A stretch of 64,000 bases of DNA from Chromohalobacter marismortui (GCF_004364315.1 NZ_SOBR01000001.1:124001-188000), one strand, 5' to 3'; positions 20,673 to 30,172 are shown, counted from the stretch's first letter. Numbers and translations are program-made. The notes: generated from the sequence alone by a model not told the origin.

Positions 20673-21935
20673 ATGAGCGAGAAGAAACAACCCTGGAACC
20701 GGCCAATGCCGGAGCAGCAGTTCAAGCTGATGCGCGAGATCCTCGACGCGCCGAGCCCGGTAGGGCTGGAGGGCGCGATGACCTATGGCGTGCTCAAGCC
20801 ACATTTCGAGTCGTTCGCTCCCGGCGATTGGCAGCTGCGCCAGTTCAAGGGCCATGCCGGCGTGGTGCTGGATACCCACCCCGGCCGTGACGACATGTTC
20901 AAGGTGATGCTGATTGGTCACGCCGACAAGATTCGCATGCAGGTGCGCTCGATCGGCGACGACGGCAAGATCTGGATCAATACCGATTCCTTCCTGCCCA
21001 CGGTACTGGTCGGCCACGAGGTCAAGCTGTTCAGCGAAGACCCCGACAATCCCGGCAGCTACCGGATGATCCAGGGCGGTACGGTGGAGGCGCTGGGCGC
21101 CATTCATTTCGCCGACCCGGCGGTGCGTTCGGGTGACCGGGGCATCAAGAAGGAGCAGATCTACCTGGACCTGCAGATCCACGGCGAGAACAAGAAGCAG
21201 CAGGTACTGAACCTGGGGGTGCGCCCCGGCGATTCGATCATCATGGATCGTCCCATCCGCTCTGGCTTCAGCCCCGACACCTTCTACGGCGCCTACCTGG
21301 ACAACGGCCTGGGGTGCTTCGTCACCAGCGAGGTCGCGCGGCTGATCGCCGAGGCGGGCGGCACCCGGCAGGTACGCGTACTGTTCGCCATCGCCAGCTA
21401 CGAGGAGATCGGCCGCTTCGGTAGCCGGGTACTGGCCGGGGAACTCGAGCCGGACGTGCTGATCGGCGTCGACGTCAATCACGACTATATGGCGGCACCC
21501 GGCATCGGCGACCGGCGCATGCAGCCGCTGGAAATGGGCAAGGGCTTCACCATGGCGGTGGGCGCGATCGCCAGCGAGCAGCTCAATCGGATCATCGAGA
21601 GCACCGCCAAGCAGCACGACATTCCCATGCAGCGCGACATGGTCGGCGCCGATACCGGTACCGACGGCATGGCCGGCGTGTTGGCCGCGGTGGATTGCGC
21701 CGCCACCTCGATCGGCTTCCCGATCCGCAACATGCACACCATCTCCGAGACCGGCAATACTCAGGACGTGCTGGCGGCGATCCATGCGCTGACGTACACC
21801 CTCCAGGCGCTGGACGCCCTCGACGACCCGCACCGCGAGTTCCTCGACAACCATCCGCGACTCGACCGGGCCACGCCGCTGGAGCACCAAGGCTCGGCCA
21901 AGCCCGATGAAGGTGACGAGAATAGCGCTCTCTAG
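20673..21935 (+). CDS. M42-family metallopeptidase (glutamyl aminopeptidase/tetrahedral aminopeptidase type)
   Basis: A 420-residue M42-type co-catalytic zinc peptidase. Expected metal ligands and catalytic residues are visible in order: GHADKI, AYLDNGLG, SYEEIGRFGS (Glu-Glu pair), GVDVNHDY and NMHTISETGN. Start at ATG 20673 (MSEKKQPWNR), with an AAAGAG stretch upstream; an in-frame GTG 9 nt earlier is possible. It stands alone. The coding sequence seems more uniformly GC-ending at third positions than its neighbours, and an attC-like inverted repeat begins 3 nt after its stop. The peptide substrate is unknown. Confidence 0.85.
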   Translation: MSEKKQPWNRPMPEQQFKLMREILDAPSPVGLEGAMTYGVLKPHFESFAPGDWQLRQFKGHAGVVLDTHPGRDDMFKVMLIGHADKIRMQVRSIGDDGKIWINTDSFLPTVLVGHEVKLFSEDPDNPGSYRMIQGGTVEALGAIHFADPAVRSGDRGIKKEQIYLDLQIHGENKKQQVLNLGVRPGDSIIMDRPIRSGFSPDTFYGAYLDNGLGCFVTSEVARLIAEAGGTRQVRVLFAIASYEEIGRFGSRVLAGELEPDVLIGVDVNHDYMAAPGIGDRRMQPLEMGKGFTMAVGAIASEQLNRIIESTAKQHDIPMQRDMVGADTGTDGMAGVLAAVDCAATSIGFPIRNMHTISETGNTQDVLAAIHALTYTLQALDALDDPHREFLDNHPRLDRATPLEHQGSAKPDEGDENSAL

Positions 21936-21937
21936 GC

Positions 21938-21998
21938 ATTTAACTGTTCAGCATTTATCCGCCATGCTTAGCACGCAGAAAATGCTGAACAGTTGGGC
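21938..21998 (+). repeat. attC-like imperfect palindrome after the M42 peptidase gene
   Basis: A perfect 15-bp inverted repeat (21942-21956 with 21980-21994) around a 23-nt loop. It is flanked outward by ATTTAAC (21938-21944, fits RYYYAAC) and GTTGGGC (21992-21998, fits GTTRRRY). These are the inverse-core and core consensus ends of integron attC sites, and the 61-nt span is within the attC size range. The stem lacks obvious extrahelical bases, and no integron integrase gene is in the window, so a plain terminator or stem remains possible. Confidence 0.35.
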
Positions 21999-22188
21999 GA
22001 CTCAAGGAAAAAGCACGGAATGATCGGCCACATTGGAGTTGGAATCGTCGATATCGCTCGTGCTGCATATGGGGCTGTCCAGCTGTGGGGTGCACCTTGA
22101 TCAACAGCACGTGGTGCTAACTCGAGTCCCAACTCCAGGCTGATATGCGGTAGTCTTGAGATACCGAGCACCAACCGGGAAACCCCGC

Positions 22189-23001
22189 ATGCAGCCTCAT
22201 CTGATCGTCACCGATCTGGACAACACCCTGCTCAATGCCGAGCACGATCTCGATGAATTGACCATCGAGACCTTTCAGGCACTCGCCGCCGAGGGCCATC
22301 ATCTGGCGTTGGCGTCGGGACGTCACTTTCACGACATCACGGCGTTCCGCCGGCGCCTGGGCGTGCCCGCGTACATCATGAGTACCAATGGGGCGCACCT
22401 CTACGGGCCCGACGACAGCCTGATCGCCGAACAGTGGGTGCCGGCCGAATTAGTGCGGGCGTTGATAGCACTACCGCGTGATACTGATATCCGGCTCAAC
22501 CTGTATACCGGGGACGAGTGGTTGATCGATGCGTCGGCACCCGAGCTGAAGGCCTTGCACGCCCACACCGGATTCCACTATCGGGTGGCCGATCTCGAGG
22601 CGCATGACGGTCGCGGCGTGGGCAAGGTATTGTGCATCGGCGATCCCGTCGCCTTGGCGTCGTTGGAACAAAGCATCACCGAGACGCTGGGTCGGCGACT
22701 GCACATGACCTATTCGATGGCGCATTCATTGGAGATCATGGCAGAAGGGGTCAACAAAGGCGCCACCTTGGAGCGCTTGTTGATGCATCTCGAGCTCCCC
22801 GTTACGCGCTGCCTGGCGTTCGGCGACAATCTCAATGATGCCGAGATGCTGGCGTTGGCCGGCCATGGCTTCATCATGGAGAACGCCCATCCTGACTTGC
22901 CGAGACGCGCGCCCGATGCCCGCCGGATCGGTCACCACCATCCGTTCGGCGTCGCACAGCATTTGCAGGAGTTTTTCGCGTTGCAGGCCACTGCCAAGTA
23001 A
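22189..23001 (+). CDS. Cof-type HAD-IIB phosphatase
   Basis: A 270-residue haloacid-dehalogenase-superfamily hydrolase with a C2B cap. HAD motif I is VTDLDNTLL at residues 6-14, motif II sits around ALASGR, and motif IV is FGDNLNDAEML. This group removes phosphate from sugar phosphates, pyridoxal phosphate or related small molecules, and the substrate cannot be set from sequence. ATG 22189 is chosen because motif I falls at the normal distance from the start; an in-frame TTG 33 nt upstream is not favoured. Confidence 0.87.
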   Translation: MQPHLIVTDLDNTLLNAEHDLDELTIETFQALAAEGHHLALASGRHFHDITAFRRRLGVPAYIMSTNGAHLYGPDDSLIAEQWVPAELVRALIALPRDTDIRLNLYTGDEWLIDASAPELKALHAHTGFHYRVADLEAHDGRGVGKVLCIGDPVALASLEQSITETLGRRLHMTYSMAHSLEIMAEGVNKGATLERLLMHLELPVTRCLAFGDNLNDAEMLALAGHGFIMENAHPDLPRRAPDARRIGHHHPFGVAQHLQEFFALQATAK

Positions 23002-23042
23002 GTCGAGTTTCATTCATGTTCTCATGACAAGGAGTGTCATTC

Positions 23043-24128
23043 GTGGGAGAGCCGACGCACCACTATATGAGCGAATATGCGCGTAAAGTCTGGACCGCGG
23101 CCGGCATCGCCGCGGCCTCCGTGGCCATGTTGGCCGCACTCTGGTTCGGTTTCAGAATTCTACTGATGGTCTTCGTCGGGCTGTTGCTGGCACTGGCCTT
23201 TTCGCTGCCGGCAGGCTGGTTATGCCGTCACAGCTTCCTCTCTCGGCGTTGGGCATTAGTGGTCGTATTGTGCGTCGTTTCTGGCTTGCTTGCCGCTTTC
23301 AGCGTGAACTTTGCCTTCAGTATAAGCCAGCAATTCGAACAGCTTGCCAAGACACTGCCCAACTCGCTGGCCGACTTGAAACAAACGATAGGCCAGTGGC
23401 CGCTGGGATCGCAGTTTATCGAGCGAGTAAGCGATAATTCGTCGTCCGAGAATGTGCTGGGCAACTGGTCCGCACGCGTTTCCACCGTTTTTTCGACCAC
23501 ACTGGGAGCCTTGCTCAATGTGGTAGTGGTGGTGTTCATTGGGCTATTCATTGCGTTCGATCCGGGGATTTACAAAGCTGGCGTATTGCGGCTCATCACG
23601 CCTTCTCGGCGGGAGGGGGCCGCCGATCTAATGGATGTCATCAAGCGTAAGCTTGCCTGGTGGCTATTGGGCAGGCTCGCGTCGATGTCCGTCGTCGGAG
23701 TGCTGGTCGGCATTGGTCTCTGGATGTTGGGCATTCCCATGGCATTGTCACTCGGCCTTCTCGCGGCATTCTTATCGCTTATCCCTTATTTGGGACCGGT
23801 GGTGTCGGCGATTCCTGCCTTGCTGGTGGCGTTCTCGATCGATGCCACGGCGATGCTGCATGTGGCCGTGCTTTATGTCGGCGTCCAGGCACTGGAAAGT
23901 TATCTGATCACGCCACTCATCCAGCGCGAGGCGGTCAGTATTCCCCCAGGGCTGTTGCTGGTGATGCAGGTATGGCTCGGGTGGGTGGCCGGCTTGATAG
24001 GCGTGTTGGTTGCCGAACCGCTGGTCGTGCTGGGCATGGTGCTCATTCATCGCTTGTACGTGAAGGGCTGGCTCGAGCAGAGAGGGCATGTCCTCGAGCG
24101 AACACCCAAACCGGCCACCGATACATGA
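23043..24128 (+). CDS. AI-2E family transporter (PerM/YdiK-like)
   Basis: A 361-residue polytopic membrane protein. It has two N-terminal hydrophobic segments, a coiled-coil-like soluble stretch (about residues 90-145), then five or more helices including the IPYLGPVVSAIPALLVAF region typical of the AI-2E exporter family. Members export small molecules or act as sodium/proton antiporters. The GTG at 23043 lies 8 nt after AAGGAG (23029-23034), which rules out the in-frame GTG at 23034 because that codon overlaps the ribosome site. Confidence 0.87.
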   Translation: MGEPTHHYMSEYARKVWTAAGIAAASVAMLAALWFGFRILLMVFVGLLLALAFSLPAGWLCRHSFLSRRWALVVVLCVVSGLLAAFSVNFAFSISQQFEQLAKTLPNSLADLKQTIGQWPLGSQFIERVSDNSSSENVLGNWSARVSTVFSTTLGALLNVVVVVFIGLFIAFDPGIYKAGVLRLITPSRREGAADLMDVIKRKLAWWLLGRLASMSVVGVLVGIGLWMLGIPMALSLGLLAAFLSLIPYLGPVVSAIPALLVAFSIDATAMLHVAVLYVGVQALESYLITPLIQREAVSIPPGLLLVMQVWLGWVAGLIGVLVAEPLVVLGMVLIHRLYVKGWLEQRGHVLERTPKPATDT

Positions 24129-24150
24129 GGGTGGCCGGATAGTAGGCGAA

Positions 24151-24591
24151 TCAATGCACGCTGATCACGTGGCATGGGGCCGTATGCGACACTTTGTGCG
24201 AGACGCTGCCGACGACGAGGCCCGCGATATCGCTCAAGCCACGGCTGCCCATCACGATGGCGTCGGCGTCCAACGTCTTGGCTTGTTCAATGATCACCCG
24301 TGCTGGGTCGCCCTGATGCAGCGAGCCTTCGACATCGGTAATGCCGCGTTCGCCGGCGGCCTGAGTCGCGGCATCGAGCAGTTGTCGGCCGGCACGCTCG
24401 AGTTGCTCGGCGCTGGCCTCCATGGGCACCGCGCCGACGCCCCAGACGAGGAGGGTGTCATGGGCCAGCGATTCGGGAATATGCAGGATATGTAGGCGTG
24501 CACCGTCGGCGCTGGCCAGCTTGCAGGCGATATCGAGTGCCGTGCTGGCCGCTTCAGAGCCATCGATGGGGACGATGAGAGTCTTGAACAT
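24151..24591 (-). CDS. Universal stress protein, UspA family
   Basis: A 146-residue single-domain Usp. It opens MFKTLIVPIDGSEAA and has the nucleotide-binding signature GSRGLSDIAGLVVGS (G-2X-G-9X-GS), which suggests an ATP-binding member. The ribosome site is AGGAGG. It is convergent with the AI-2E transporter gene, with 22 nt between the stops. Confidence 0.92.
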   Translation of the reverse strand: MFKTLIVPIDGSEAASTALDIACKLASADGARLHILHIPESLAHDTLLVWGVGAVPMEASAEQLERAGRQLLDAATQAAGERGITDVEGSLHQGDPARVIIEQAKTLDADAIVMGSRGLSDIAGLVVGSVSHKVSHTAPCHVISVH

Positions 24592-24703
24592 CGCGACCTC
24601 CTGGATTGTCGTGAGGATGATGCCCGCGATGCCTATGCCTTGACGAACGCGAGCGCCTTTCCCTCAGCCTAGTTCTCCAGAACGCGCTGAAGTGTGATCT
24701 GGA

Positions 24704-25747
24704 TCAATTTATTGTGGATGAGGCAGCGTTACTCGATGTTTCCAGCCGGCGCAGGCGTTGCCAGAGTTCGCGGCGCAGGTCGGCAAGGCGTGGGGCTTCG
24801 CCCTCGTCGAAAGGTAGCGGGCGTGTCATGCGCAGCGTGCGCAAGCCGAGTCGCGCGCTGAGCAGGCCTGCGCCAAGCCCTTGCCCGGCGCGGGCGGAAA
24901 GCTTGCCGGCCACGTTCATGGAGAGCAGATCCATCCCGGCATCCGTGGCGATCTCACTGGCGCCAGCGAAGGCCATGTTGTAAAGCACCGCGCGGAACAG
25001 GCGCAGGCGACTGGCGTACCCCAGCTCCAGGCCGTAGAGCGCGGCGAGGCGGTCGATCAAGGCGATGTTGCGCCATGCCATCAAGGCCATGTCGAAGAAC
25101 GTCAGCGGGCTGACGGCAACCATGACGGCGGTTTCACTGGACATGCGCGCGATCAACCGGCGTGCCTGGCGGTCGCGCGGGGCCAGGAGGTGATGCGCCA
25201 GCAGGGTGCGTGTTTCCTGAGCGTCGTGGTGCGGCTGATGTGCGGCTTGAAAAGCGCGCCAGTGGGGATCGTCGTCGCCGAGTTGCATCTGGCGTCGCAA
25301 GCGTTCGGCGAGCGCCTGCATGTCCTGGGGCGTGGTCTCTTCCGGGGTGTCGAGTTGCTCGCGTAATCGAGTGTGCCGCTTCAGACGCCGCAGGCGCCAG
25401 ATTTCACGTGACAGCGCCACGCCACCCAAGCCCAATGCCAACAGGCCCAGCGCGCTCCATGCGCCGGCTAACCAGTCGCCGCCCAGGCTGGCGGTATAGA
25501 GATGGCGTGCTACTTCCAGGCCGCCGAGCGCAAGGCAGCCGCTGAGTAGGGTCATGAGTCCCCAGCGGCGCTTGCGGGGTTTGCCCAGGCTGGCATCGAG
25601 TGGTATCTCCGATGCGGTGTCCTGTGCGGCAAGCGGATGAGTAACGCTGTCCGTAGTGAAGCGTTCCCCCGGTTCGGGAGTGGCCGTAAAGCGGGGCGGG
25701 GACTCGGGGTCGACACGAAAACGTTGTCCGGGGCGCGGCTCGCTCAT
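24704..25747 (-). CDS. ycjF: YcjF-like DUF697/TIGR01620 membrane protein
   Basis: A 347-residue protein with a charged N-terminal region. Two hydrophobic segments follow (about residues 62-110: LMTLLSGCLALGGLE and LLALGLGGVALS), then a C-terminal DUF697-type domain with further apolar stretches. It overlaps ycjX by 4 nt (ATGA) with GGGAG upstream. In Enterobacteria ycjXF belongs to the psp stress regulon, but no psp genes are visible here. The function is poorly defined. Confidence 0.82.
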   Translation of the reverse strand: MSEPRPGQRFRVDPESPPRFTATPEPGERFTTDSVTHPLAAQDTASEIPLDASLGKPRKRRWGLMTLLSGCLALGGLEVARHLYTASLGGDWLAGAWSALGLLALGLGGVALSREIWRLRRLKRHTRLREQLDTPEETTPQDMQALAERLRRQMQLGDDDPHWRAFQAAHQPHHDAQETRTLLAHHLLAPRDRQARRLIARMSSETAVMVAVSPLTFFDMALMAWRNIALIDRLAALYGLELGYASRLRLFRAVLYNMAFAGASEIATDAGMDLLSMNVAGKLSARAGQGLGAGLLSARLGLRTLRMTRPLPFDEGEAPRLADLRRELWQRLRRLETSSNAASSTIN

Positions 25748-27135
25748 TTCAATTTATCTCCCATCAGCCAGTCGAGCGCTGCATCCATGCGTAAATGCGG
25801 CAGTTCGGGCGTGTCGCGGTGCGGAGGCCGAAACGCCGTGAAGGCGAATCCCTGACGGGCCCAGAAGTCGTGCTCAGGTAAGCGGGGTGGCACATCGCCG
25901 GGAAACAATAGGACGTCCTCGCCTTCCAGGGTGGTGCCACGCAGGGCGGCGCGACGTTGGCCAGCATTATCGACTTCGCGTGGCTCGGTGGCACGCACCG
26001 CCGCCAAGGACAGCGCCTTCACCGGCACGTCGGCATAGCGCAGATCCTTGAGCGGCTCGGCGAGCAGGGATTCGAGCAGGGCGACGACGTTGGGATGCTG
26101 TTCGGGCGTGACGTGGTCGGCTTTGGTCGCGGCAATGGCCAGACGATCGATGCGCGGCGAGAACAAGCGGCTCATCAGGCTGCGTTTGCCGTAATCGAAA
26201 CTCCGCATCAGGGTACTCAGTGCCCGGGAGAGATCCTCGAAGCGCTCCGGACCGGCGTTGAGCGCGCCCAGCACATCGACCAGCACGATCTGGCGGTCGA
26301 AGCGCCGGAAATGGTCACGGTAGAACGGTTTGACCACGTGGCGGCGATAATGGTCGAAGCGTCTCGCGAGCGTCTTGTAGACGCTCGCCTCGGGCAAGGC
26401 ATCGAGTTCGGCGCGGTTGGCTTCGCTCACGCCGGGAAGCGGAAAAAATTGCAGCACCGGTGCCTCTTCCAGATCGCCTGGAAGCAGGAAGCGGCCCGGC
26501 TGCAGGTCGGCGAAGCCGGCCTCGCGCGAGGCGCGCAAGGCATCAGCATAATGGTTGGCGATCTCGGCGAGTTGGCCTTCGTCGGCTTCGTCGTCCGGGG
26601 CCAGGGCCTCGGCGGCGCTCAACCAGATCGCGGCGAGGCGTTGGCGCTCACTGCCCATGGCGGTCTGCTGTGCCTCGCTCCAACTGAGGAAATCGTGCTC
26701 GAGCAGCGGGAGGTCGAGCAACCATTCACCGGGGTAGTCGATCAAGTCGAGGGTGAGCGTCGCCGTATCGCCCAACAGGCCCCGGGCGCGCCGTGTACGG
26801 TGCTTGATGGTCAGGCGCAACTCACTGATGCCGCGCGTGGGCGCCGGCCAGTGCGGCGGTGTGCCGTCGAGGGAGGCCATCGCGGCGTCATAGGGAAACC
26901 GCGGCACGCCGAGGTCGGGCTGAGCGACCCGCTGGGCGCCAAGCAGGCGACCCTCGCGGGCGGCGCGCAACAGATCGAGGCGTGCTTCCAGGCCCGCATG
27001 GCGCAACTGATGCACCAGCGAGGTCAGGAAGGCGGTCTTGCCGGCCCGGGAAAGACCGGTAACGGCGAGACGCAGTTGGCGGTCTCGGCCGCGTTCGATG
27101 AAATTGTGCAATTCCTGGGTCAGGTGACGTCGCAT
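25744..27135 (-). CDS. ycjX: YcjX-family P-loop stress protein
   Basis: A 463-residue DUF463 NTPase-like protein. The Walker A motif GLSRAGKTAF lies near residue 25, DLIDYPGEW fits a Walker B/G3-like motif, and TKADH fits a GTPase G4-like motif. The ATG at 27135 (MRRHLTQELHNF) matches the YcjX N-terminus, but its Shine-Dalgarno is weak; a TTG at 27192 would add 19 residues. It is followed by the overlapping ycjF. Confidence 0.85.
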   Translation of the reverse strand: MRRHLTQELHNFIERGRDRQLRLAVTGLSRAGKTAFLTSLVHQLRHAGLEARLDLLRAAREGRLLGAQRVAQPDLGVPRFPYDAAMASLDGTPPHWPAPTRGISELRLTIKHRTRRARGLLGDTATLTLDLIDYPGEWLLDLPLLEHDFLSWSEAQQTAMGSERQRLAAIWLSAAEALAPDDEADEGQLAEIANHYADALRASREAGFADLQPGRFLLPGDLEEAPVLQFFPLPGVSEANRAELDALPEASVYKTLARRFDHYRRHVVKPFYRDHFRRFDRQIVLVDVLGALNAGPERFEDLSRALSTLMRSFDYGKRSLMSRLFSPRIDRLAIAATKADHVTPEQHPNVVALLESLLAEPLKDLRYADVPVKALSLAAVRATEPREVDNAGQRRAALRGTTLEGEDVLLFPGDVPPRLPEHDFWARQGFAFTAFRPPHRDTPELPHLRMDAALDWLMGDKLK

Positions 27136-27211
27136 TACGGTATCCGACTGAAGTTCTGCTTCGAATGTGCGGGTGAATCGTGCCCAAGGCAAGAGGCGAT
27201 AGTCTTCTCAA

Positions 27212-27240
27212 ATAGTAATAATTGTCATTATTGATGCGAA
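27212..27240 (-). promoter_or_regulatory. Candidate ycjXF promoter overlapping a Fur-box-like sequence
   Basis: On the minus strand TTCGCA (plus 27235-27240), a 17-bp spacer and TACTAT (plus 27212-27217) form a plausible promoter for ycjXF. The spacer contains the inverted repeat AATAAT-TGTC-ATTATT (27217-27232). The 19 nt at 27214-27232 match the E. coli Fur consensus at 13 of 19 positions by my count. The region is an AT-rich island between ycjX and the suf regulator gene. Confidence 0.5.
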
Positions 27241-27295
27241 TGGTCGCTATCTTGACGCTAACATAGCGTTCGAAGCCGTGAACTCGTCGGCTCTC

Positions 27296-27334
27296 TTCAC
27301 ATCGAATCCATAGAGGACTAAAATGGTCCTCAAT
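27296..27334 (+). promoter_or_regulatory. suf regulator promoter with an IscR type-1-like operator
   Basis: TTCACA (27296-27301), a 17-bp spacer and TAAAAT (27319-27324) give a promoter. A dyad GAGGAC-7nt-GTCCTC (27313-27318 and 27326-27331), flanked by ATA and AAT, overlaps its -10. The 25 nt at 27310-27334 resemble the E. coli IscR type-1 site (ATA..GACT....GTC..AT). The site lies 22 nt upstream of the regulator start, which suggests autorepression by the Fe-S form of the regulator. Confidence 0.6.
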
Positions 27335-27356
27335 AGAGCATCCGTGGAGTGAGGGC

Positions 27357-27824
27357 ATGTTGAAGCTTTCCAAGCTAACCGACTATGCCGCCGTGGTAAT
27401 GGCGCAGATCGCGCGTTACCCGGAGCAGGCACACGCCGCCACCGAGCTGGCCGATGCGGTGCAGTTGCCACACCCCACCGTCAGCAAGACGTTGAAGATG
27501 CTGGTGAGAGCCGGGCTTCTGGAATCGCGGCGCGGCTCGTTGGGCGGTTATCGGTTGGCGCGACCGGCGGCGTCCATTACCGCCTCCGATATCATCGGCG
27601 CCATCGAAGGGCCGGTAGCGATGACCGAGTGCAGCCACGCCGATGGCGACTGCGATCTGGTCAACACTTGCGGCGTCGCCGATAACTGGCAGCGTGTCTC
27701 GCTGGCTATTCGCACCTTGCTCGACAGCGTGACCCTGGCGCATCTCGCCCAGGAAGCACCGCTGAAACTGCCCGTTCAATTGCCCATACAGAGCGTGACC
27801 TTGGCGAGTCGCGCCGAGATTTGA
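27357..27824 (+). CDS. Rrf2/IscR-family Fe-S-sensing regulator of the suf operon
   Basis: A 155-residue winged-helix transcription factor of the SUF-associated Rrf2 branch. The N-terminus MLKLSKLTDYAAVVMAQIA is the Rrf2 helix-turn-helix start. Cysteines at residues 92, 99 and 105 (ECSHADGDCDLVNTC) are placed almost as in IscR (92, 98, 104), so a [2Fe-2S] sensor is likely. It lies immediately upstream of sufB and behind an IscR-like operator. Start after GGAGTGAGGG. Confidence 0.92.
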   Translation: MLKLSKLTDYAAVVMAQIARYPEQAHAATELADAVQLPHPTVSKTLKMLVRAGLLESRRGSLGGYRLARPAASITASDIIGAIEGPVAMTECSHADGDCDLVNTCGVADNWQRVSLAIRTLLDSVTLAHLAQEAPLKLPVQLPIQSVTLASRAEI

Positions 27825-27891
27825 TTAGACGATATCGGGGCCGTGGCGATGGCCACGCGCCGAGAGCATACCGCTCGGGAGGAGAGACACC

Positions 27892-29334
27892 ATGGCAAGT
27901 CAGGAAATGGAAGAGCTTGTTCAGCGCGAATATACCCAAGGGTTCGTGACTGACATCGAAAGCGATACCGTACCGCCGGGGCTGGATGAAAACACCATCG
28001 CCTTCATCTCGAACAAGAAAGGCGAGCCCGAGTGGATGCTGGAATGGCGCCTGGAGGCTTATCGTCAATGGTTGACGATGACTACGCCTTCTTGGGCGCA
28101 TCTCGACTATCCGCCTATCGATTATCAAGCGATCTCCTATTACAGCGCGCCCAAAAAGCAGGAAGACAAGCCGCAGAGCCTCGACGAGGTCGATCCCAAG
28201 CTCCTGGAAACCTATGAGAAGTTGGGGATTCCGCTGCACGAGCGCGCGGCGCTGGCCGGGGTCGCGGTGGATGCGGTGTTCGACTCCGTCTCCGTGACGA
28301 CCACCTTCAAGGAGAAGCTGGCGGAAGCGGGTGTCATCTTCTGCTCGATTTCCGAAGCGATTCGCGAGTATCCGGAGTTGGTGCGCCAGTACCTGGGTAG
28401 CGTCGTGCCTCAGGGTGATAACTACTTCGCCGCGCTCAACTCGGCGGTGTTCACCGACGGTTCCTTCGTCTATGTGCCCGAAGGTGTCGAGTGCCCCATG
28501 GAGCTGTCCACCTATTTCCGCATCAATGCGGCGAATACCGGCCAGTTCGAGCGCACATTGATCGTCTGCGACAAGCGCGCCCAGGTGTCCTATCTGGAAG
28601 GTTGCACCGCGCCGCAGCGCGACGAGAACCAACTGCATGCGGCGGTGGTCGAGCTAGTAGCTCTGGAAGATGCCAACATCAAGTACTCGACGGTCCAGAA
28701 CTGGTACCCCGGTGACGAGGACGGCAAGGGCGGTATTTACAACTTCGTCACCAAGCGCGGCGATTGCCGAGGCGATCGCTCCAAGATCAGCTGGACGCAG
28801 GTCGAGACCGGTTCGGCGATCACCTGGAAGTATCCGTCCTGCATGCTGCGCGGCAAGGACAGTGTCGGCGAGTTTTATTCCGTGGCGGTGACCAACGGTC
28901 GCCAGCAGGCCGATACCGGCACCAAGATGATTCATATCGGCGAAGGAACGCGCTCTACCATCATCTCCAAGGGGATCGCCGCCGGGCGCAGCGATCAGGC
29001 GTATCGTGGCCTGGTCAAGGTCGGTCCGCGAGCCAAGAACGCGCGCAACTTCACGCAGTGCGATTCGCTGTTGATCGGTGACCGCTGTGGCGCGCATACC
29101 TTCCCGTATCAGGAAATCGGCAATAGCTCGGCGACCGTGGAGCACGAGGCGACCACCTCGAAGATCGGCGAGGATCAGCTGTTCTACTGCCAGTCACGCG
29201 GCATTTCCGAAGAAGACGCCGTCAACATGATCGTCAACGGCTTCTGCAAGGACGTCTTCCAGGAGCTGCCGATGGAATTCGCGGTGGAAGCCGAGGCGCT
29301 TCTCAATGTGACGCTGGAAGGGGCCGTCGGGTAA
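27892..29334 (+). CDS. sufB: Fe-S cluster assembly protein SufB
   Basis: Scaffold subunit of the SufBCD complex on which Fe-S clusters are built. The 480-residue protein shows the conserved SufB core, including [23 protein letters not shown], and [18 protein letters not shown] near the C-terminus. It has a strong GGAGGAG ribosome site. First structural gene after the regulator, followed 89 nt later by sufC. Confidence 0.97.
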   Translation: MASQEMEELVQREYTQGFVTDIESDTVPPGLDENTIAFISNKKGEPEWMLEWRLEAYRQWLTMTTPSWAHLDYPPIDYQAISYYSAPKKQEDKPQSLDEVDPKLLETYEKLGIPLHERAALAGVAVDAVFDSVSVTTTFKEKLAEAGVIFCSISEAIREYPELVRQYLGSVVPQGDNYFAALNSAVFTDGSFVYVPEGVECPMELSTYFRINAANTGQFERTLIVCDKRAQVSYLEGCTAPQRDENQLHAAVVELVALEDANIKYSTVQNWYPGDEDGKGGIYNFVTKRGDCRGDRSKISWTQVETGSAITWKYPSCMLRGKDSVGEFYSVAVTNGRQQADTGTKMIHIGEGTRSTIISKGIAAGRSDQAYRGLVKVGPRAKNARNFTQCDSLLIGDRCGAHTFPYQEIGNSSATVEHEATTSKIGEDQLFYCQSRGISEEDAVNMIVNGFCKDVFQELPMEFAVEAEALLNVTLEGAVG

Positions 29335-29423
29335 CGCGCCCGATATGCCGTCAGGCGCACAGTCAAGGTCTCAATCCATGTATCGAAGTCGCCGGGCGAC
29401 TCGAACGCAAGCAAGGTATCAAG

Positions 29424-30172
29424 ATGCTCGAAGTCAAAGATCTGCATGTCACGGTGGAAGGCTCGGAAATCCTCAAAGGGCTGAACTTGACCGTCAATCC
29501 CGGCGAGGTTCACGCCTTGATGGGCCCCAATGGGGCGGGCAAGTCGACGCTCTCGGCGGTGATTGCGGGTAAGGACGGTTACGAAGTGACCAGCGGTGAA
29601 GTGCTGTTCGAAGGCAAGAACCTGCTGGAAATGGAAATCGAAGAGCGCGCGCTGGCCGGCATTCTGCTGGGCTTCCAGTACCCCGTGGAAATTCCGGGCG
29701 TCAAGAACATCTACCTGCTCAAGGCGGCGCTCAATGCCCAGCGCGTCGCGCGTGGAGAAGAGGAAATTCCGGCGCCGGAATTCATGAAGCTGGTCCGCGA
29801 GCAGTTGAGCTTCATGAAGATGGACGGCAGCTTCTTGCAGCGTGCGGTCAATGAGGGGTTCTCGGGCGGCGAGAAGAAACGCAACGAGATTCTGCAGATG
29901 CTGGTGTTGCAGCCCAAGCTGGCGATGCTCGACGAGATCGACTCGGGGCTCGACATCGACGCCATGAAAGTGGTCGCCGAGGGCATCAACTCGCTGCGCA
30001 ATGCCGATCGCGCGATTCTCATGGTGACGCACTATGAGCGTCTGCTCGAACATATCGTGCCGGATCGCGTCCATGTCCTGGTGGACGGCCGTATCGTCAA
30101 GTCCGGCGATAAGAACCTCGCCAACGAGCTCGAAGCTCGTGGCTATGAATGGGTGCTGGAGGAGTCTGCGGC

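Noticed and set aside
20646-21890. A 414-codon minus-strand frame opposite the M42 peptidase gene
   Set aside because: The plus-strand gene has all metal-site motifs in order; the opposite frame is a shadow.
22034-22137. A 9-bp inverted repeat (22034-22042 with 22129-22137) in the gap before the Cof-type phosphatase
   Set aside because: Too short and too widely spaced to distinguish from chance.
25957-27234. A long plus-strand frame opposite ycjX
   Set aside because: It is antisense to a well-supported P-loop gene and is a GC-driven shadow.
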